Positions 41,344 to 50,327 of a DNA stretch of 64,000 nt are shown in pieces. Position 1 is the first letter of the stretch; each line of letters starts with the position of its first letter. Both the position numbers and the translations under genes were made by a program. Under the pieces are notes generated by a model that did not search any database, had not been told where the DNA came from, and was given only the letters and a program-made list of their open reading frames with translations. The stretch comes from Elusimicrobia bacterium GWD2_63_28 (GTDB taxonomy: Bacteria > Elusimicrobiota > Elusimicrobia > Elusimicrobiales > UBA9959), in the NCBI GenBank assembly GCA_001799895.1, contig MGUI01000002.1, positions 17,533-81,532 of the forward strand. The letters run 5' to 3'.

Positions 41344-42374
41344 TTTTCCTTTATGGTAACCCCGGCCGGGTCGAATCTGCCCGCCAGCGCCTTGGCGCGC
41401 GCGGCCTTGACGAAACTTACGTCGGTATTCTCTTTTACCGGGGATCTTTCCTTCAGCAATTTGCTCGTCACGTTGAAGTGGGCGATCTGCTCCAGGCGCA
41501 GCGTCAGGTCCTGGCCGGGGACCAGGTCTATGTCCCCGAGCCGCCTGGCTTTCGAATAGGCGGCGTTGTAGCTGGAGCCCTTGTCTATAAGCCCGGCCGA
41601 AACGCCCATGGTCTTGGCCAGCCAGCCGTTGACCAGGGCATGGTTCCTGGCCATGTACAGCGCGGCCTGCTGCAGCGCCACCAGGAATTTGACGGCCGTC
41701 TGCGGGCTGTTCTTCAGGAATTCCGCCGAGGCCACCGTCGTGGTAAAGAACGAGGGGTTGGCGTCCAGGACGCGGGCCGCCTTCTTCTGCACGAAGTCTT
41801 CCACGAAGGGGTCCCAGATGACGATGGCGTCGATATCGCCTTTGACCAGGGCCGCGCGGCCCTCCGCCGCGGCCATGTGCACCACCTGCACGTCCTTGCC
41901 GGGGGAAAGGCCGGCCTTGAGCACCCACTGCACGGCCGGATAATGGGCCGAAGTGCCGAACACCGTGGCCACGGTCTTGCCCTTCAGCTCCTCCACTTTT
42001 TTTACGGGCGAATCTTCCCGGACCATGATGGCGATGCGCCCCGCCGAGCCCAGCGTGGCTATCATTTTGCAGGGGAATTTGGCGGCGAGGTTCACGAAGT
42101 TGGCCTCGCTGGTCAGCGCTATGTCTATCTTCCCGGCCAGCAGGGCCTCCTGCATCTGGGAGCCGTAAAGGAAAGGCACCACCTCCGCGGCCAGGCCGTT
42201 CTTCTCCAGGATGTCCGTATTGGCCAGCACCGTTCCCACCTGGCCGTTTATCAGCGCGCCCGCCGACGGGTAGCCGATCCGGATGCGATTGCCTTCAGCC
42301 GAGGCGGCGCCGCAGGCGGCCGCCGCGACAGAGACCAGGGCCGACACCGCGAGAAGACGCACGAAGCTTTTCAT
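41340..42374 (-). CDS. ABC transporter periplasmic substrate-binding protein (NitT/TauT type)
   Basis: 344 residues. Signal region MKSFVRLLAVSALVSVAAAACGAAS contains a weak lipobox (AAAC), so it may be a lipoprotein. IRIGYPSAGALINGQVGTVLANTDILEKNGL and GKIDIALTSEANF are typical of the NMT1/THI5-like or sulfonate-binding family (a first domain scanning a small ligand, then WDPFVEDFVQKKAARVLDAN). Ligands of this group include sulfonates, nitrate, thiamine precursors and aromatic acids. The ligand is not readable from sequence, but operon context points to a compound handled by the two radical SAM enzymes. Confidence 0.88.
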   Translation of the reverse strand: MKSFVRLLAVSALVSVAAAACGAASAEGNRIRIGYPSAGALINGQVGTVLANTDILEKNGLAAEVVPFLYGSQMQEALLAGKIDIALTSEANFVNLAAKFPCKMIATLGSAGRIAIMVREDSPVKKVEELKGKTVATVFGTSAHYPAVQWVLKAGLSPGKDVQVVHMAAAEGRAALVKGDIDAIVIWDPFVEDFVQKKAARVLDANPSFFTTTVASAEFLKNSPQTAVKFLVALQQAALYMARNHALVNGWLAKTMGVSAGLIDKGSSYNAAYSKARRLGDIDLVPGQDLTLRLEQIAHFNVTSKLLKERSPVKENTDVSFVKAARAKALAGRFDPAGVTIKEK

Positions 42375-43036
42375 TGTTTCTCCGTTGATCTTGGCGCGGC
42401 CACGGTCTTGGCCCGGCCTTCCGACGGAGCGGAACAGCTTATCCTGTCAAATTCCAGCAGGGCCGACTGCTGGTCGAACTCCCGCTTCGGGAAAAACAGC
42501 TCGATCTGCGCCAGCAGGGCTGTCTTTTCACAGTAGACATAACCCAGCAGCCCCCTGTAGCCGACCAGGTCCTCGGCGCCCGCGCCGTAGGCCAGGCTGG
42601 GCGTGGCCGCCAGCACCTTCACTACTTTCTCGCCGGGCTTGGTCCTGAGGTTCTTCGGCCGCAGCTCCGCCGGCACCTCGAATTCGGTGGTGACCATGCC
42701 GGGATAGGCGGCGCCGCCGGAATAGAGCGCGTCTATCCTGAGGAAGCGCTCGGCCATGGTCCTGCGGGCCTGGTCCGCTCCGACGTTTTTGGTCAGCTCC
42801 AGGCGCAGCCGCACCCGGCCGTCGGCCGCCGACAGGGTCCAGAAGGCGGGGCGGGCGCCGCTCCAGTCGCCGCGCCTGTAATTCTTGTCCACGGCGTAGG
42901 GCCGGGGCCCCGAGTAACCGAGGCCGGCCTCGGCCAGCACCGCCTTCAGGGGGCGGCCCGGCTCCGCCGGCGCGGGGCGGGCGGCGCAGCAGAGCAGCAG
43001 CCCCGCCAGGGCCGCGCTAGTTCTCAAAGATTTCAT
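42371..43036 (-). CDS. Secreted protein of unknown function
   Basis: 221 residues with a signal peptide (residues 1-24, ending PAPAE). The rest is a soluble domain with many charged residues; I recognise no family. Notable stretches are VDKNYRRGDWSGARPAFWTLS and LVGYRGLLGYVYCEKTALL. Two Cys (one in YVYCEK, one in DRISCSAP) could form a disulfide. It overlaps the phosphodiesterase stop by 20 bases and the binding-protein start by 4, so its dose is coupled to both; a role with the same substrate in the periplasm is likely. Confidence 0.65.
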   Translation of the reverse strand: MKSLRTSAALAGLLLCCAARPAPAEPGRPLKAVLAEAGLGYSGPRPYAVDKNYRRGDWSGARPAFWTLSAADGRVRLRLELTKNVGADQARRTMAERFLRIDALYSGGAAYPGMVTTEFEVPAELRPKNLRTKPGEKVVKVLAATPSLAYGAGAEDLVGYRGLLGYVYCEKTALLAQIELFFPKREFDQQSALLEFDRISCSAPSEGRAKTVAAPRSTEKQ

Positions 43037-44969
43037 CTATGATTTTCCCCTGCATATAGTCCGGCACGGCCGTCCCGGTAAGCTTCAGCAAAGTGGGCAG
43101 CTGGTCGGCGTTGCTGATATTTTTCTTCAGGCGGTAGCCTTTCTTCACGCCGGGGCCCATCACCGCGAAAGGAGTCCAGAGCGCCGGGTTCTTGTCGCCC
43201 AGCAGCGCCTGCTTATAGCCGCCTTCCACGGCGTCGCGGAAAGCCGGCAGGCCGGCAGACATCTCCTCGGTGAGGCCGTAGCCGGGCTTCATTACCAGCA
43301 GCAGGTCGGGGACGCGGTCCGCGGGCATCCGCAGCTCGCCGGCGTCCTCCCAGTTCACCACGCGCTCCACCGGGGCGAGTTCCCCGTCCCGCAGGTTTAT
43401 CAGCAGGTCCTTAACTTTCCCGCGGAGGGCTTCGTACCCGGGCCCTGCGCCGCGCTTCCACGGCCCGGCCAGGCTGTCGGGGCGCAGGTACACGCCTATC
43501 ATCTTCAGGTGGGCGGCCTGCGTGCCGTCCCAGTCTATGGCGGGCACGCCGGTCACCGGGTCCGTGCTGAACTTTAAAAGCCCTTCCTTCGCGAACAGGT
43601 TGTTCAGCATCACGTAGCGGTTGAGCGGCGCGACGCCGTGGTCGGAGCTAAGCACTATCAGCGAGTCCTTGCCGGCGTGCTTGATGGCCTCGCCGAGGAT
43701 GGCGTCCAGGCGCGCGTACATTTCCTCCAGGTCGGCCAGGGCCGAAGCCCGCTCCTCCGGGGAGGCCGCGGCGTAGCGGGTGCTGGCCGGGTCCGTATAG
43801 GGCAGCCACCAGCGGCTCTCCAGCATCTGGTTGGGCGTGTAGGTGTCCTGTATGAAGACGTCGGGCTTCACCGTGGCGTACATGAAAGGCACCAGCGCCC
43901 GGTGCCAGTCCAGCGCCAGTTTGGCCTCGGAGAAGAAGACGGCTTTTTCCTCAAGCGAATTGTTGAGCTGGGCCGGCCAGTTGTCGGGGAAGTCCACCAT
44001 CGGCCCGACTTCCCTGCGCAGGGCCGGCGCGGCGTCGGCCGGCTGCACCGTGGTGCGGTTCAGGGGGTCGAACAGCAGCCGGGCCTTCAGGGAGCCGGAA
44101 GGCTCCAGCTTTATCAGCGAGACCTTCAGGCTGGACTCGAGCGGCTCGGGGCCCCAGGCCAGCTTGACCGGCGCCCAGCCGCTCCAGGCGTCGGGCCGCG
44201 ACAGGTCCGCCAGCGGCTCGGCCTTGTCCAGGGAGAACAGGGCGCCGGAATAATTTTCAGTTTTGTCGTCGGTGCTGTCGTAGATGTAGGCGTACACGGT
44301 GGCGCCGTAGGCGGCCAGCTCGGCCTGCAGCGGCGGCGAGAAGGAAGCCGGCGCGCCGGCCCAGCCCTGCGCCGGGACGGTCTTCACCTGGCGGGTCAGC
44401 TGCGGCCCCATGTAGAAAAGCCGGGAGGCATTGCCCGCGGCCTGCCGCCCGCCGGGCGTGGCCTCGAAATTTATAGCCCAGAAATCCGAGCCCCAGGAGC
44501 CCCAGCGGCCGCGGATGGTGAGGCCCGAGGACAGCTCGGGGGGCGTGGAGCCCGGCACGGAAACCACCGCCACGGTGCGGCCCGCGTCCTCGAAGACCTT
44601 CCAGGCCGGCGCGACTTTCTTGGAGCTCGACGAGAAGCCGGAGATGGACGGCCTGGCCAGGCCGAAGCCCTCCAGGCGCATCTGCCCGTCGGCCACTCCG
44701 TGGCGCTCCGGGTAGCAGCCGGTCATCAGCGTGGCGAAGTTCACCGGCGTGTGGGACGGGTAAACGGGCACGGAATAGCCGTAGGCGCCGTTCTCCATCA
44801 GCAGCCGCAGGTTGGGATATTTCGTCCCCCCGGCGGCCAGTTCGAAAATGTCTTTACCGCCCAGGTCGGCGCGCATCCCGTCCGGCACGAACCAGTACAG
44901 CCCGGGGGAGGCGGCGCCGGCGGCGGCGGGGCTCAGCAGCAGGGCGGACAGCAGCAGGCGTGCGGGCAT
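43017..44969 (-). CDS. Secreted type I phosphodiesterase / nucleotide pyrophosphatase-like protein
   Basis: 650 residues, signal peptide about residues 1-20. The alkaline phosphatase superfamily pattern is clear: WFVPDGMRADLGG (first metal Asp30), YPSHTPVNFATLMTG (Thr74 is the likely nucleophile, as in NPP-type enzymes) and VLSSDHGVAPLNR. About 250 residues between the metal sites form a large cap, bigger than in simple NPPs. It would hydrolyse phosphodiesters or similar esters in the periplasm, perhaps releasing the ligand for the ABC importer that follows. Starts on the last base of the upstream stop (TGATG). Confidence 0.85.
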   Translation of the reverse strand: MPARLLLSALLLSPAAAGAASPGLYWFVPDGMRADLGGKDIFELAAGGTKYPNLRLLMENGAYGYSVPVYPSHTPVNFATLMTGCYPERHGVADGQMRLEGFGLARPSISGFSSSSKKVAPAWKVFEDAGRTVAVVSVPGSTPPELSSGLTIRGRWGSWGSDFWAINFEATPGGRQAAGNASRLFYMGPQLTRQVKTVPAQGWAGAPASFSPPLQAELAAYGATVYAYIYDSTDDKTENYSGALFSLDKAEPLADLSRPDAWSGWAPVKLAWGPEPLESSLKVSLIKLEPSGSLKARLLFDPLNRTTVQPADAAPALRREVGPMVDFPDNWPAQLNNSLEEKAVFFSEAKLALDWHRALVPFMYATVKPDVFIQDTYTPNQMLESRWWLPYTDPASTRYAAASPEERASALADLEEMYARLDAILGEAIKHAGKDSLIVLSSDHGVAPLNRYVMLNNLFAKEGLLKFSTDPVTGVPAIDWDGTQAAHLKMIGVYLRPDSLAGPWKRGAGPGYEALRGKVKDLLINLRDGELAPVERVVNWEDAGELRMPADRVPDLLLVMKPGYGLTEEMSAGLPAFRDAVEGGYKQALLGDKNPALWTPFAVMGPGVKKGYRLKKNISNADQLPTLLKLTGTAVPDYMQGKIIDEIFEN

Positions 44970-46342
44970 CAGGCGGGCTCCTTCTTGCGCGTCAGTTCCC
45001 AGATATCGTGGAAGTAGCCGCGTATCAGGGCCTCGTCCAGGCCGGTCATGTTCACGATCTCGTCGTCGAAGTCGCCGGCCCGGCGCACCGAGAGCTTGCG
45101 CAGGAACTCCTCGGCGTCCTTTATCCTGCCCGTCTTCACGGCGTCCTCGTAGACGGCCGTGCCGGGGAAAGGCACCAGGTATTTCACCAGCGGGATGAAG
45201 TCGCCGGTCTTGATATAGTCGTACATTTTCTTCAGCGAGTCCTCGGTCTCGCCCGGCAGCCCGACGATGAAGAGCCCGCGGGCCTGCAGGCCGGCCCGCG
45301 CCGAGATCTCCACCGCCCTGTTTATCGCGGCGATGGTGGTGTTCTTGCGGTTCCTGTCGAGCACGCCCTGGTCGTAGGACTCGATGCCGAACCAGATGCC
45401 CAGGCAGCCGGTGCGCTTCAGCCCGGCGGCGAACTCGTCCGTCATGCCGGTTACCCGGGCGAAGACGTGGTATTTCACGCCGCTGCGGCAGAGGATGTCC
45501 GCCGCCCCCAGCGCGCGCTTTGGGTCCGCGTTGAAGGTGAGGTCGTTGAGCCAGGCGTAGTCGAATCCGGTGGTCCGCTTCAGGTAGGCCACCTCGTCAG
45601 CGAACCGGCCCAGGCTCTTGGTCCTGAGCGAGGGAATGGTTTTATAGCAGAAGGTGCAGGCGCAGGGACAGCCGCGGGTGGTGGAGATTATGACCTGGCC
45701 GTTCTTTACTATGTCCCTGTAGTTCGGCCAGACCGTGTAATCGGGGAAGGGCAGGCTGTCGAGGTTTTGTATCTGCGGGCGCGGGGCGGTGAGCTTCACG
45801 CCCGACGGGGTCTTGAGCGCCATGCCCTTTACGGCGGACAGGTCACCCCCCCTTTTTCCGAGCGCGGCCTCCAGGAACTCTATCAGCGTCAGTTCGGCCT
45901 CGCCCAGCAGCGCGCAGTCGGCGGAAGTCTTCTCCAGCAGCAGCTGCGGCAGGGAGGTGACCAGCGGCCCGCCGAGGAACAGCGTCACGCCGGGATACGC
46001 CTGCTTGATCCCGGCGGTCATCTCCTCGAGGAAGGCGAAGGAGTCGCAGTAGGCGGCCAGGCCTATGATGTCGGCGCCTTTCAGCTCAGCGAGGACATGG
46101 GCGGCCCGCTCGTTGCCGGCGGGCCGGCAGTCCACCACTTTCAGCCCGTAGCCCAGCTTGCGCACCACGGTGGCGATGGAGGTGAGGCCCTCGAAAGGCC
46201 CGGTTATGAGGAATTCCCTGCCCGGCGTGGGGATCTGCGGGGAAGGAGGTATGACCAGGGCGACGGTCTGATCTTTCCGCGCCGGCGCGGGCTGTCCGGA
46301 CAGCAGGCGGAGTACGTTCTCGTAAGGATCGGCTTGGTTCAT
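44969..46342 (-). CDS. Cobalamin-domain-type radical SAM protein of operon I (copy 1)
   Basis: 457 residues from the ATG at 46342, chosen because MNQADPYENVLRLLSG parallels the family start and the upstream in-frame region is the AT-rich promoter. B12-binding-like domain residues 25-165 (IPPSPQIPTPG, GPFEGLTSIATVVRKLGY, GGPLVTSLPQLLLEK, GEAELTLIEFLEAA) without DXHXXG. Motif TRGCPCACTFC (Cys225, 229, 232; Cys227 is extra). Paralogous to 38217-39752. It is the first gene of operon I, followed by the phosphodiesterase. Substrate unknown. Confidence 0.9.
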   Translation of the reverse strand: MNQADPYENVLRLLSGQPAPARKDQTVALVIPPSPQIPTPGREFLITGPFEGLTSIATVVRKLGYGLKVVDCRPAGNERAAHVLAELKGADIIGLAAYCDSFAFLEEMTAGIKQAYPGVTLFLGGPLVTSLPQLLLEKTSADCALLGEAELTLIEFLEAALGKRGGDLSAVKGMALKTPSGVKLTAPRPQIQNLDSLPFPDYTVWPNYRDIVKNGQVIISTTRGCPCACTFCYKTIPSLRTKSLGRFADEVAYLKRTTGFDYAWLNDLTFNADPKRALGAADILCRSGVKYHVFARVTGMTDEFAAGLKRTGCLGIWFGIESYDQGVLDRNRKNTTIAAINRAVEISARAGLQARGLFIVGLPGETEDSLKKMYDYIKTGDFIPLVKYLVPFPGTAVYEDAVKTGRIKDAEEFLRKLSVRRAGDFDDEIVNMTGLDEALIRGYFHDIWELTRKKEPA

Positions 46343-46373
46343 GAGTATCCGCGTCAATTCTTTAATATAGTTA

Positions 46374-46379
46374 ATTATA
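46374..46379 (-). promoter_or_regulatory. -10 box (TATAAT) for operon I
   Basis: TATAAT on the minus strand within an AT-rich run between the operon II terminator and the first operon I gene, 31 bases before the ATG at 46342. No strong -35 is visible. Confidence 0.45.
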
Positions 46380-46424
46380 TTACTAAGCCTCCGAAAATGC
46401 AAAAAAGCCTTTCAGCCGGTGCTT

Positions 46425-46451
46425 AAAATAAAAACCCCGGCAGGACCGGGG
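46425..46451 (-). terminator. Intrinsic terminator of operon II
   Basis: On the minus strand CCCCGG, loop TCCTG and CCGGGG form a six-bp GC stem, followed by TTTTTATTTT. It lies 30 bases after the stop of the last operon II gene (46482) and before the operon I promoter. Confidence 0.85.
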
Positions 46452-46481
46452 CCGCGCGCAGGCCGCAACGGGTAAAACTTG

Positions 46482-47654
46482 TCAGCCGAAATCCAGCCGC
46501 GAATAGCCTATGCCCGCGGCGAAAGCTTTCAGGCGCACCGCCGCCGAAGAGCCGGCCTTGATCCCCCTGAACCGCGCCTTCGCCCAGCCGCCGAAGCGCA
46601 GCGCCAGCAGGCGCACCAGGTCCGCTCCCAGCGGGTCCTCGTAGCTGCCGGCCGCCAGCGGCTCTACGGGCACGCTGCCGCGCCTGGCGGGCAGCGCCGC
46701 GAAATACTTTGGGCCGTAGGGTTTCAATTCCGCGGTGCCGTACTTTTCGGCGTAGAATTTCCAGATCCCGCCGCAGACCGGGTCGAGGGCGCAGCCCCGG
46801 CAGGCGCCGGCCTTTACCTTGTTGCGCCGGTTGAAGGCGTCGCTGAAGTACGGGAAGGCCTCGGACTTGGAACTGTCCATGGTGCGCGCCCGCCGGCCGT
46901 CGTGCAGGAAGGTGTCGGTAAAAAGCCGCTCGTTGCCGGCCAGCAGGCAGAGGGGTATCACCCCGCAGGAACTGAGCGACACCCGCACGCCCCCCTTCTC
47001 CAGCCTGGCCACCGCCCTGGCGAAATAAGGCTGCACCGCGCTCAGGCGCGGGTAGATGGCCATATGCTTCATGGTGTGGGAGGCCGGGAAGATGTAGGAG
47101 AGGGTCAGCATCCGCACCGACGGGAATTCTTTCAGCACGAAGGAGGCGAACTCCGGCAGGGCGGCGTAGTTGCCGGCGGTGATCAGGTGGTAGAGGCCGA
47201 AATTGAGCCCCGCCGCGCGCAGGTTCTTCAGCCCGCGCAGCGTCCTGTCGAAACTCCCCGCCGTGGCGGTAAGGGCCTCGGACACGGCCCGCTTATGGGA
47301 ATGCAGGGAGACGCAGATCCCCAGGCTCTGCCCGGGGCCCGCCGCCGCCGCGGCGGCCTTCAGCGCTGCCGCTTTGCCCGGGTCGGCCAGCGGGGAAGCG
47401 TTGGTCAGCAGCATGACCTCCCGGTAGCCCAGCCCGAAGGCCCGGCTGATAACGCGCGGCAGGTAAGGCAGCAGCGTGGGCTCCCCGCCGTCGAGGGACA
47501 GCTCGTCGTAGCCTTCGCGCCGCTTGCGCCCTATTATCCCGAGGCATTCGCGCAGGGTGTAGCGCCTCTTCACCCCCGCCGGGGCCTTGCCCTTGGCGCA
47601 GAACAGGCAGTTCTCGTCGCAGTCCCACAGCGGTGAAAAAAAGAATTTAGGCAT
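46482..47654 (-). CDS. Radical SAM protein with Cys-rich C-terminal domain (last gene of operon II)
   Basis: 390 residues. Motif FSPLWDCDENCLFC (Cys12, 16, 19) sits very close to the N-terminus, followed by LDGGEPTLLPYL and SLHSHKRAVSEALT. The C-terminal part carries IPLCLLAGNE and later ACRGCALDPVCGGIWKFYAEKYG, the same CX2CX5C plus GGxW pattern seen in 50324-51253 and 55427-56392, so one auxiliary cluster is likely. An extra basic tail of about 70 residues follows. Its ATG overlaps the A24 protease stop by one base (TGATG). Substrate unknown. Confidence 0.85.
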   Translation of the reverse strand: MPKFFFSPLWDCDENCLFCAKGKAPAGVKRRYTLRECLGIIGRKRREGYDELSLDGGEPTLLPYLPRVISRAFGLGYREVMLLTNASPLADPGKAAALKAAAAAAGPGQSLGICVSLHSHKRAVSEALTATAGSFDRTLRGLKNLRAAGLNFGLYHLITAGNYAALPEFASFVLKEFPSVRMLTLSYIFPASHTMKHMAIYPRLSAVQPYFARAVARLEKGGVRVSLSSCGVIPLCLLAGNERLFTDTFLHDGRRARTMDSSKSEAFPYFSDAFNRRNKVKAGACRGCALDPVCGGIWKFYAEKYGTAELKPYGPKYFAALPARRGSVPVEPLAAGSYEDPLGADLVRLLALRFGGWAKARFRGIKAGSSAAVRLKAFAAGIGYSRLDFG

Positions 47655-48619
47655 CAGAGCACCAGCAGGTACAGCAGCGAGCCTTTGACGGCCGCGGTGA
47701 GGACCGCGCCCGCGGCCAGGAAGACGGCGAAGGGCATGTCTTCCTTCTGCACGCCGTACTTGGAGGCCAGGCCGGGCAGCACGGACGTCACCAGGAAGAG
47801 GCCGGAAAAGATGACGGACATGTACAGCACCATTTTAGCGGCCTGCAGGCGCAGGGGCGAGGCCAGGACGGCGGCGAAGAACACCGCGGAGACGGCGTAC
47901 AGGCCCAGCCTGGCGGCCCGGCCCTCCAGGGCCAGCCCGAACTCCCCGCCGCCGAAGAGCAGGGCGGTCATCGCCAGGATATTCAGCGACAGGTAGGTCC
48001 CGGAGCTGAGCCCGAAATAAGAGGCCGCGACCATCAGGGCGCAGAAGACCACCGCGGCGGCCAGGAAGAGCTTGAGCCCGTTCCGGAACTTCAGCGCCGT
48101 CGAGTCCACGATCTCCCGCAGGAAATTCTGCTGCGGGTTGTTCCTGACGAACCTGTAGATGCCCCAGGACGCCTCGGCCCAGACATACAGGGCCGCCACG
48201 GTAATGACGTTGAGGAAAAGGCCGAACGACGGGAAGACCGGCAGGAAATGGTTGAAGTAATACTTGAGCGGTAGCAGCAGGGAGATGGCGAAGAAAAGCT
48301 TGGCGTCCCCGGCCGACCAGTAGCCCAGGTGGAAGATGAGGAAGCCGCAGACCAGCGCCGCGGCGGAATTCAGCGCCGTCATCCACAATAGCCTGCCCCA
48401 GCTCCCGTCGAAGAGCGTGTTCGAGACCGCCGCGCAGGCGAACCCGGGCAGGTACAGACGGGCCAGGGAAAGCGCGGCGTAGGCGGCCGCGCCCCAGAGC
48501 AGGGCGAGCGCGATCCACTTGTTGCGGATCTTGCCGGTGCGCACGTCCTCGACGGAAGTCACGCCGCAGAGCAGCGCCAGGGCCGGGAGGGTGGCCAGGT
48601 CAAGGATATCAAAGCCCAT
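47654..48619 (-). CDS. A24 (prepilin/preflagellin peptidase-like) membrane aspartic protease
   Basis: 321 residues from the ATG at 48619, about eight hydrophobic segments. Both catalytic-type aspartates are visible: SVEDVRTGKIRN (Asp25, the DxxTxKIxN element after helix 1) and WSAGDAKLFF (Asp105, the GDxK element). This is the A24 layout of prepilin and preflagellin peptidases, but without the zinc-binding Cys domain and with a long C-terminal extension of four or more helices. No prepilin is seen nearby, so it may cleave the leader of another substrate made in operon II. Coupled to neighbours by overlaps of 11 and 1 bases. Confidence 0.75.
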   Translation of the reverse strand: MGFDILDLATLPALALLCGVTSVEDVRTGKIRNKWIALALLWGAAAYAALSLARLYLPGFACAAVSNTLFDGSWGRLLWMTALNSAAALVCGFLIFHLGYWSAGDAKLFFAISLLLPLKYYFNHFLPVFPSFGLFLNVITVAALYVWAEASWGIYRFVRNNPQQNFLREIVDSTALKFRNGLKLFLAAAVVFCALMVAASYFGLSSGTYLSLNILAMTALLFGGGEFGLALEGRAARLGLYAVSAVFFAAVLASPLRLQAAKMVLYMSVIFSGLFLVTSVLPGLASKYGVQKEDMPFAVFLAAGAVLTAAVKGSLLYLLVL

Positions 48620-50327
48620 CGCGCCCCTTTCCCGCCCCGGCCCTCGGGGCCAGCTCGCGGCGGTATTCGTGCTTGCGGTAGCGGCAGGCCTCAACGAAGG
48701 CGTCGCCGGAGAACGGCCTGAAGCGGGAGGTGAACAGGTCGGCGTGCTCCTTGATGGCTTTTTTCCGGGAGTGGCCGAGGCGGCGGTAAAGGGCCATCAG
48801 CAGCCAGATATGCTCGAAGTCTATCCACTTGGCGCCGGCGGCCTCTTCGATGGCGGCGGCCAGCGCCGCGGTGGACGCTTTGATCTGCAAAGTCTTCTGC
48901 TCCCAGGCGGGGCCGCCCTCCTCGTCGAAACGCTCCGAGAAATCCCCCACCCTCTCGTCGGTGTCCAGGTAATCACACGCGCGCCCGGAGGGGCGCAGCC
49001 GGAGGCCGAACTCGGCGGGGCTGCGGTAGAACGGGGAGCCGCGGTTGAGGAAGAAGGGGTTTAGCGAATAGGTGTCTATCACCCGGGCGTGCCCGCGGAT
49101 GAAGTCGCAGGTGGCCCGGGTGTCGTCGGCGGTTTCGGTGGGCAGCCCGCCGATGAGCTCGATGTGGTTCCAGATGCCCAGCCTGTGGCTGGCCTTCAGG
49201 CAGCGGGACACCCTTTCCGCGGTGGCGCCCTTGCGGATGTAGCGCAGCAGCCGCGGGCTGGCGGTCTCCATGCCGAAGGCGAGCTTCACGGCGCCGGCGC
49301 GCCGCATCTTGCGCAGCAGTTCCTCGTCGATCTCGCGCACATTGGCGCAATCGCTCCAGGGCAGGTTCAGGCGGGCTTTTATCATCAGGCCGCAGAGCTC
49401 GTCGGCGTATTTGTAGCTGTTGTTGAAGGCGGAGTTGATGAAATAGATGCCGGTGACGCCCCGGGCCTTCAGGCGCGCGAGCTCCTCCACCACCCGGGCG
49501 GGCGGCTTGGCGTTGGAAGGAAAGCCGTTATTGTTGGAGCAGAAGGCGCAGGCCCCGGGGCAGGTGGTCTCGAAGGTGTAGGGCACCACCAGGCTGGTCC
49601 GGTTATCCTTGAAAAGGCCGGCGACGAAGGGGTACCCGGCGTCGTAGGAGGCCAGCAGGCGGCGGTCGTCGAGCGCGTAAGCCTTGAGGATGTCGTCCTG
49701 GTAGAGCGGCGAAGGCGGCGGCATCAGGACGGGGACCGACCGGTGGATGAGTATCCTGCCGCCCTGCAGCTGCAGCGCGCCCTGCGGGCGGACCGCGGCC
49801 CCGCCGGAGCGGGCCAGGATGTCGAGCAGGGCTTTTTCCCCGTCCTGGGTATAGACGGCGTAATCGAACACCGGGTATTCGCGGAGGATCTGGGCGTAGG
49901 CCTGCCTGGGCAGGGCCCTGCTGCCGATGACCACCGGGCGCCCCCGCTCCGCCCTGAGCAGGGCGGCCAGCGCGGCGGCAAGGTTCAGCATCAGCGGGTC
50001 GCTGTTCATGTCCACGAGGGTGATGCCGTAGAGGTCTCCCGCCGGCAGGCCGGCGGCCAGCAGCCTGGCCGCCTTTTGAAAGGCCGGTTCTCTTTTCTCC
50101 CCCCTCGCGTGGGCCGAGGCCCTCTCCCTGTTGTGGAGGACCTCCAGCTCGCGGGGCGTGAAAGAGCGCTTCAGGCCGCGGTGCCAGGCCAGGTCGAGGT
50201 CCGCCTGCGCGCAGGTATGCCCCGCGCGGTCCAGGGCGCCGGCCAGCGCCGCTGTGGCCAGGCTGGGCAGGGGAAAAGCCTCGGAGTTGCGGCTGTTGGC
50301 CGGCGGGTAGATCAGTACGGCTTTCAT
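48609..50327 (-). CDS. Radical SAM protein with N-terminal B12-binding-like domain (long variant, operon II)
   Basis: 572 residues. MKAVLIYPPANSRNSEAFPLP opens the domain; a helical insert (about residues 48-95) precedes GITLVDMNSDPLMLNL. Motif TTCPGACAFC (Cys256, 260, 263), then SNNNGFPSN and FGMETASPRLLRYIRKGA. Paralogous in full to 11034-12830. The C-terminal 90 residues (WIDFEHIWLLMALYRRLGHSRKK) match that paralogue as well. ATG overlaps the upstream stop by 4 bases. That the same unusual enzyme type appears both in a PLP/SPASM operon and here argues for a common type of substrate. Confidence 0.88.
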   Translation of the reverse strand: MKAVLIYPPANSRNSEAFPLPSLATAALAGALDRAGHTCAQADLDLAWHRGLKRSFTPRELEVLHNRERASAHARGEKREPAFQKAARLLAAGLPAGDLYGITLVDMNSDPLMLNLAAALAALLRAERGRPVVIGSRALPRQAYAQILREYPVFDYAVYTQDGEKALLDILARSGGAAVRPQGALQLQGGRILIHRSVPVLMPPPSPLYQDDILKAYALDDRRLLASYDAGYPFVAGLFKDNRTSLVVPYTFETTCPGACAFCSNNNGFPSNAKPPARVVEELARLKARGVTGIYFINSAFNNSYKYADELCGLMIKARLNLPWSDCANVREIDEELLRKMRRAGAVKLAFGMETASPRLLRYIRKGATAERVSRCLKASHRLGIWNHIELIGGLPTETADDTRATCDFIRGHARVIDTYSLNPFFLNRGSPFYRSPAEFGLRLRPSGRACDYLDTDERVGDFSERFDEEGGPAWEQKTLQIKASTAALAAAIEEAAGAKWIDFEHIWLLMALYRRLGHSRKKAIKEHADLFTSRFRPFSGDAFVEACRYRKHEYRRELAPRAGAGKGRDGL

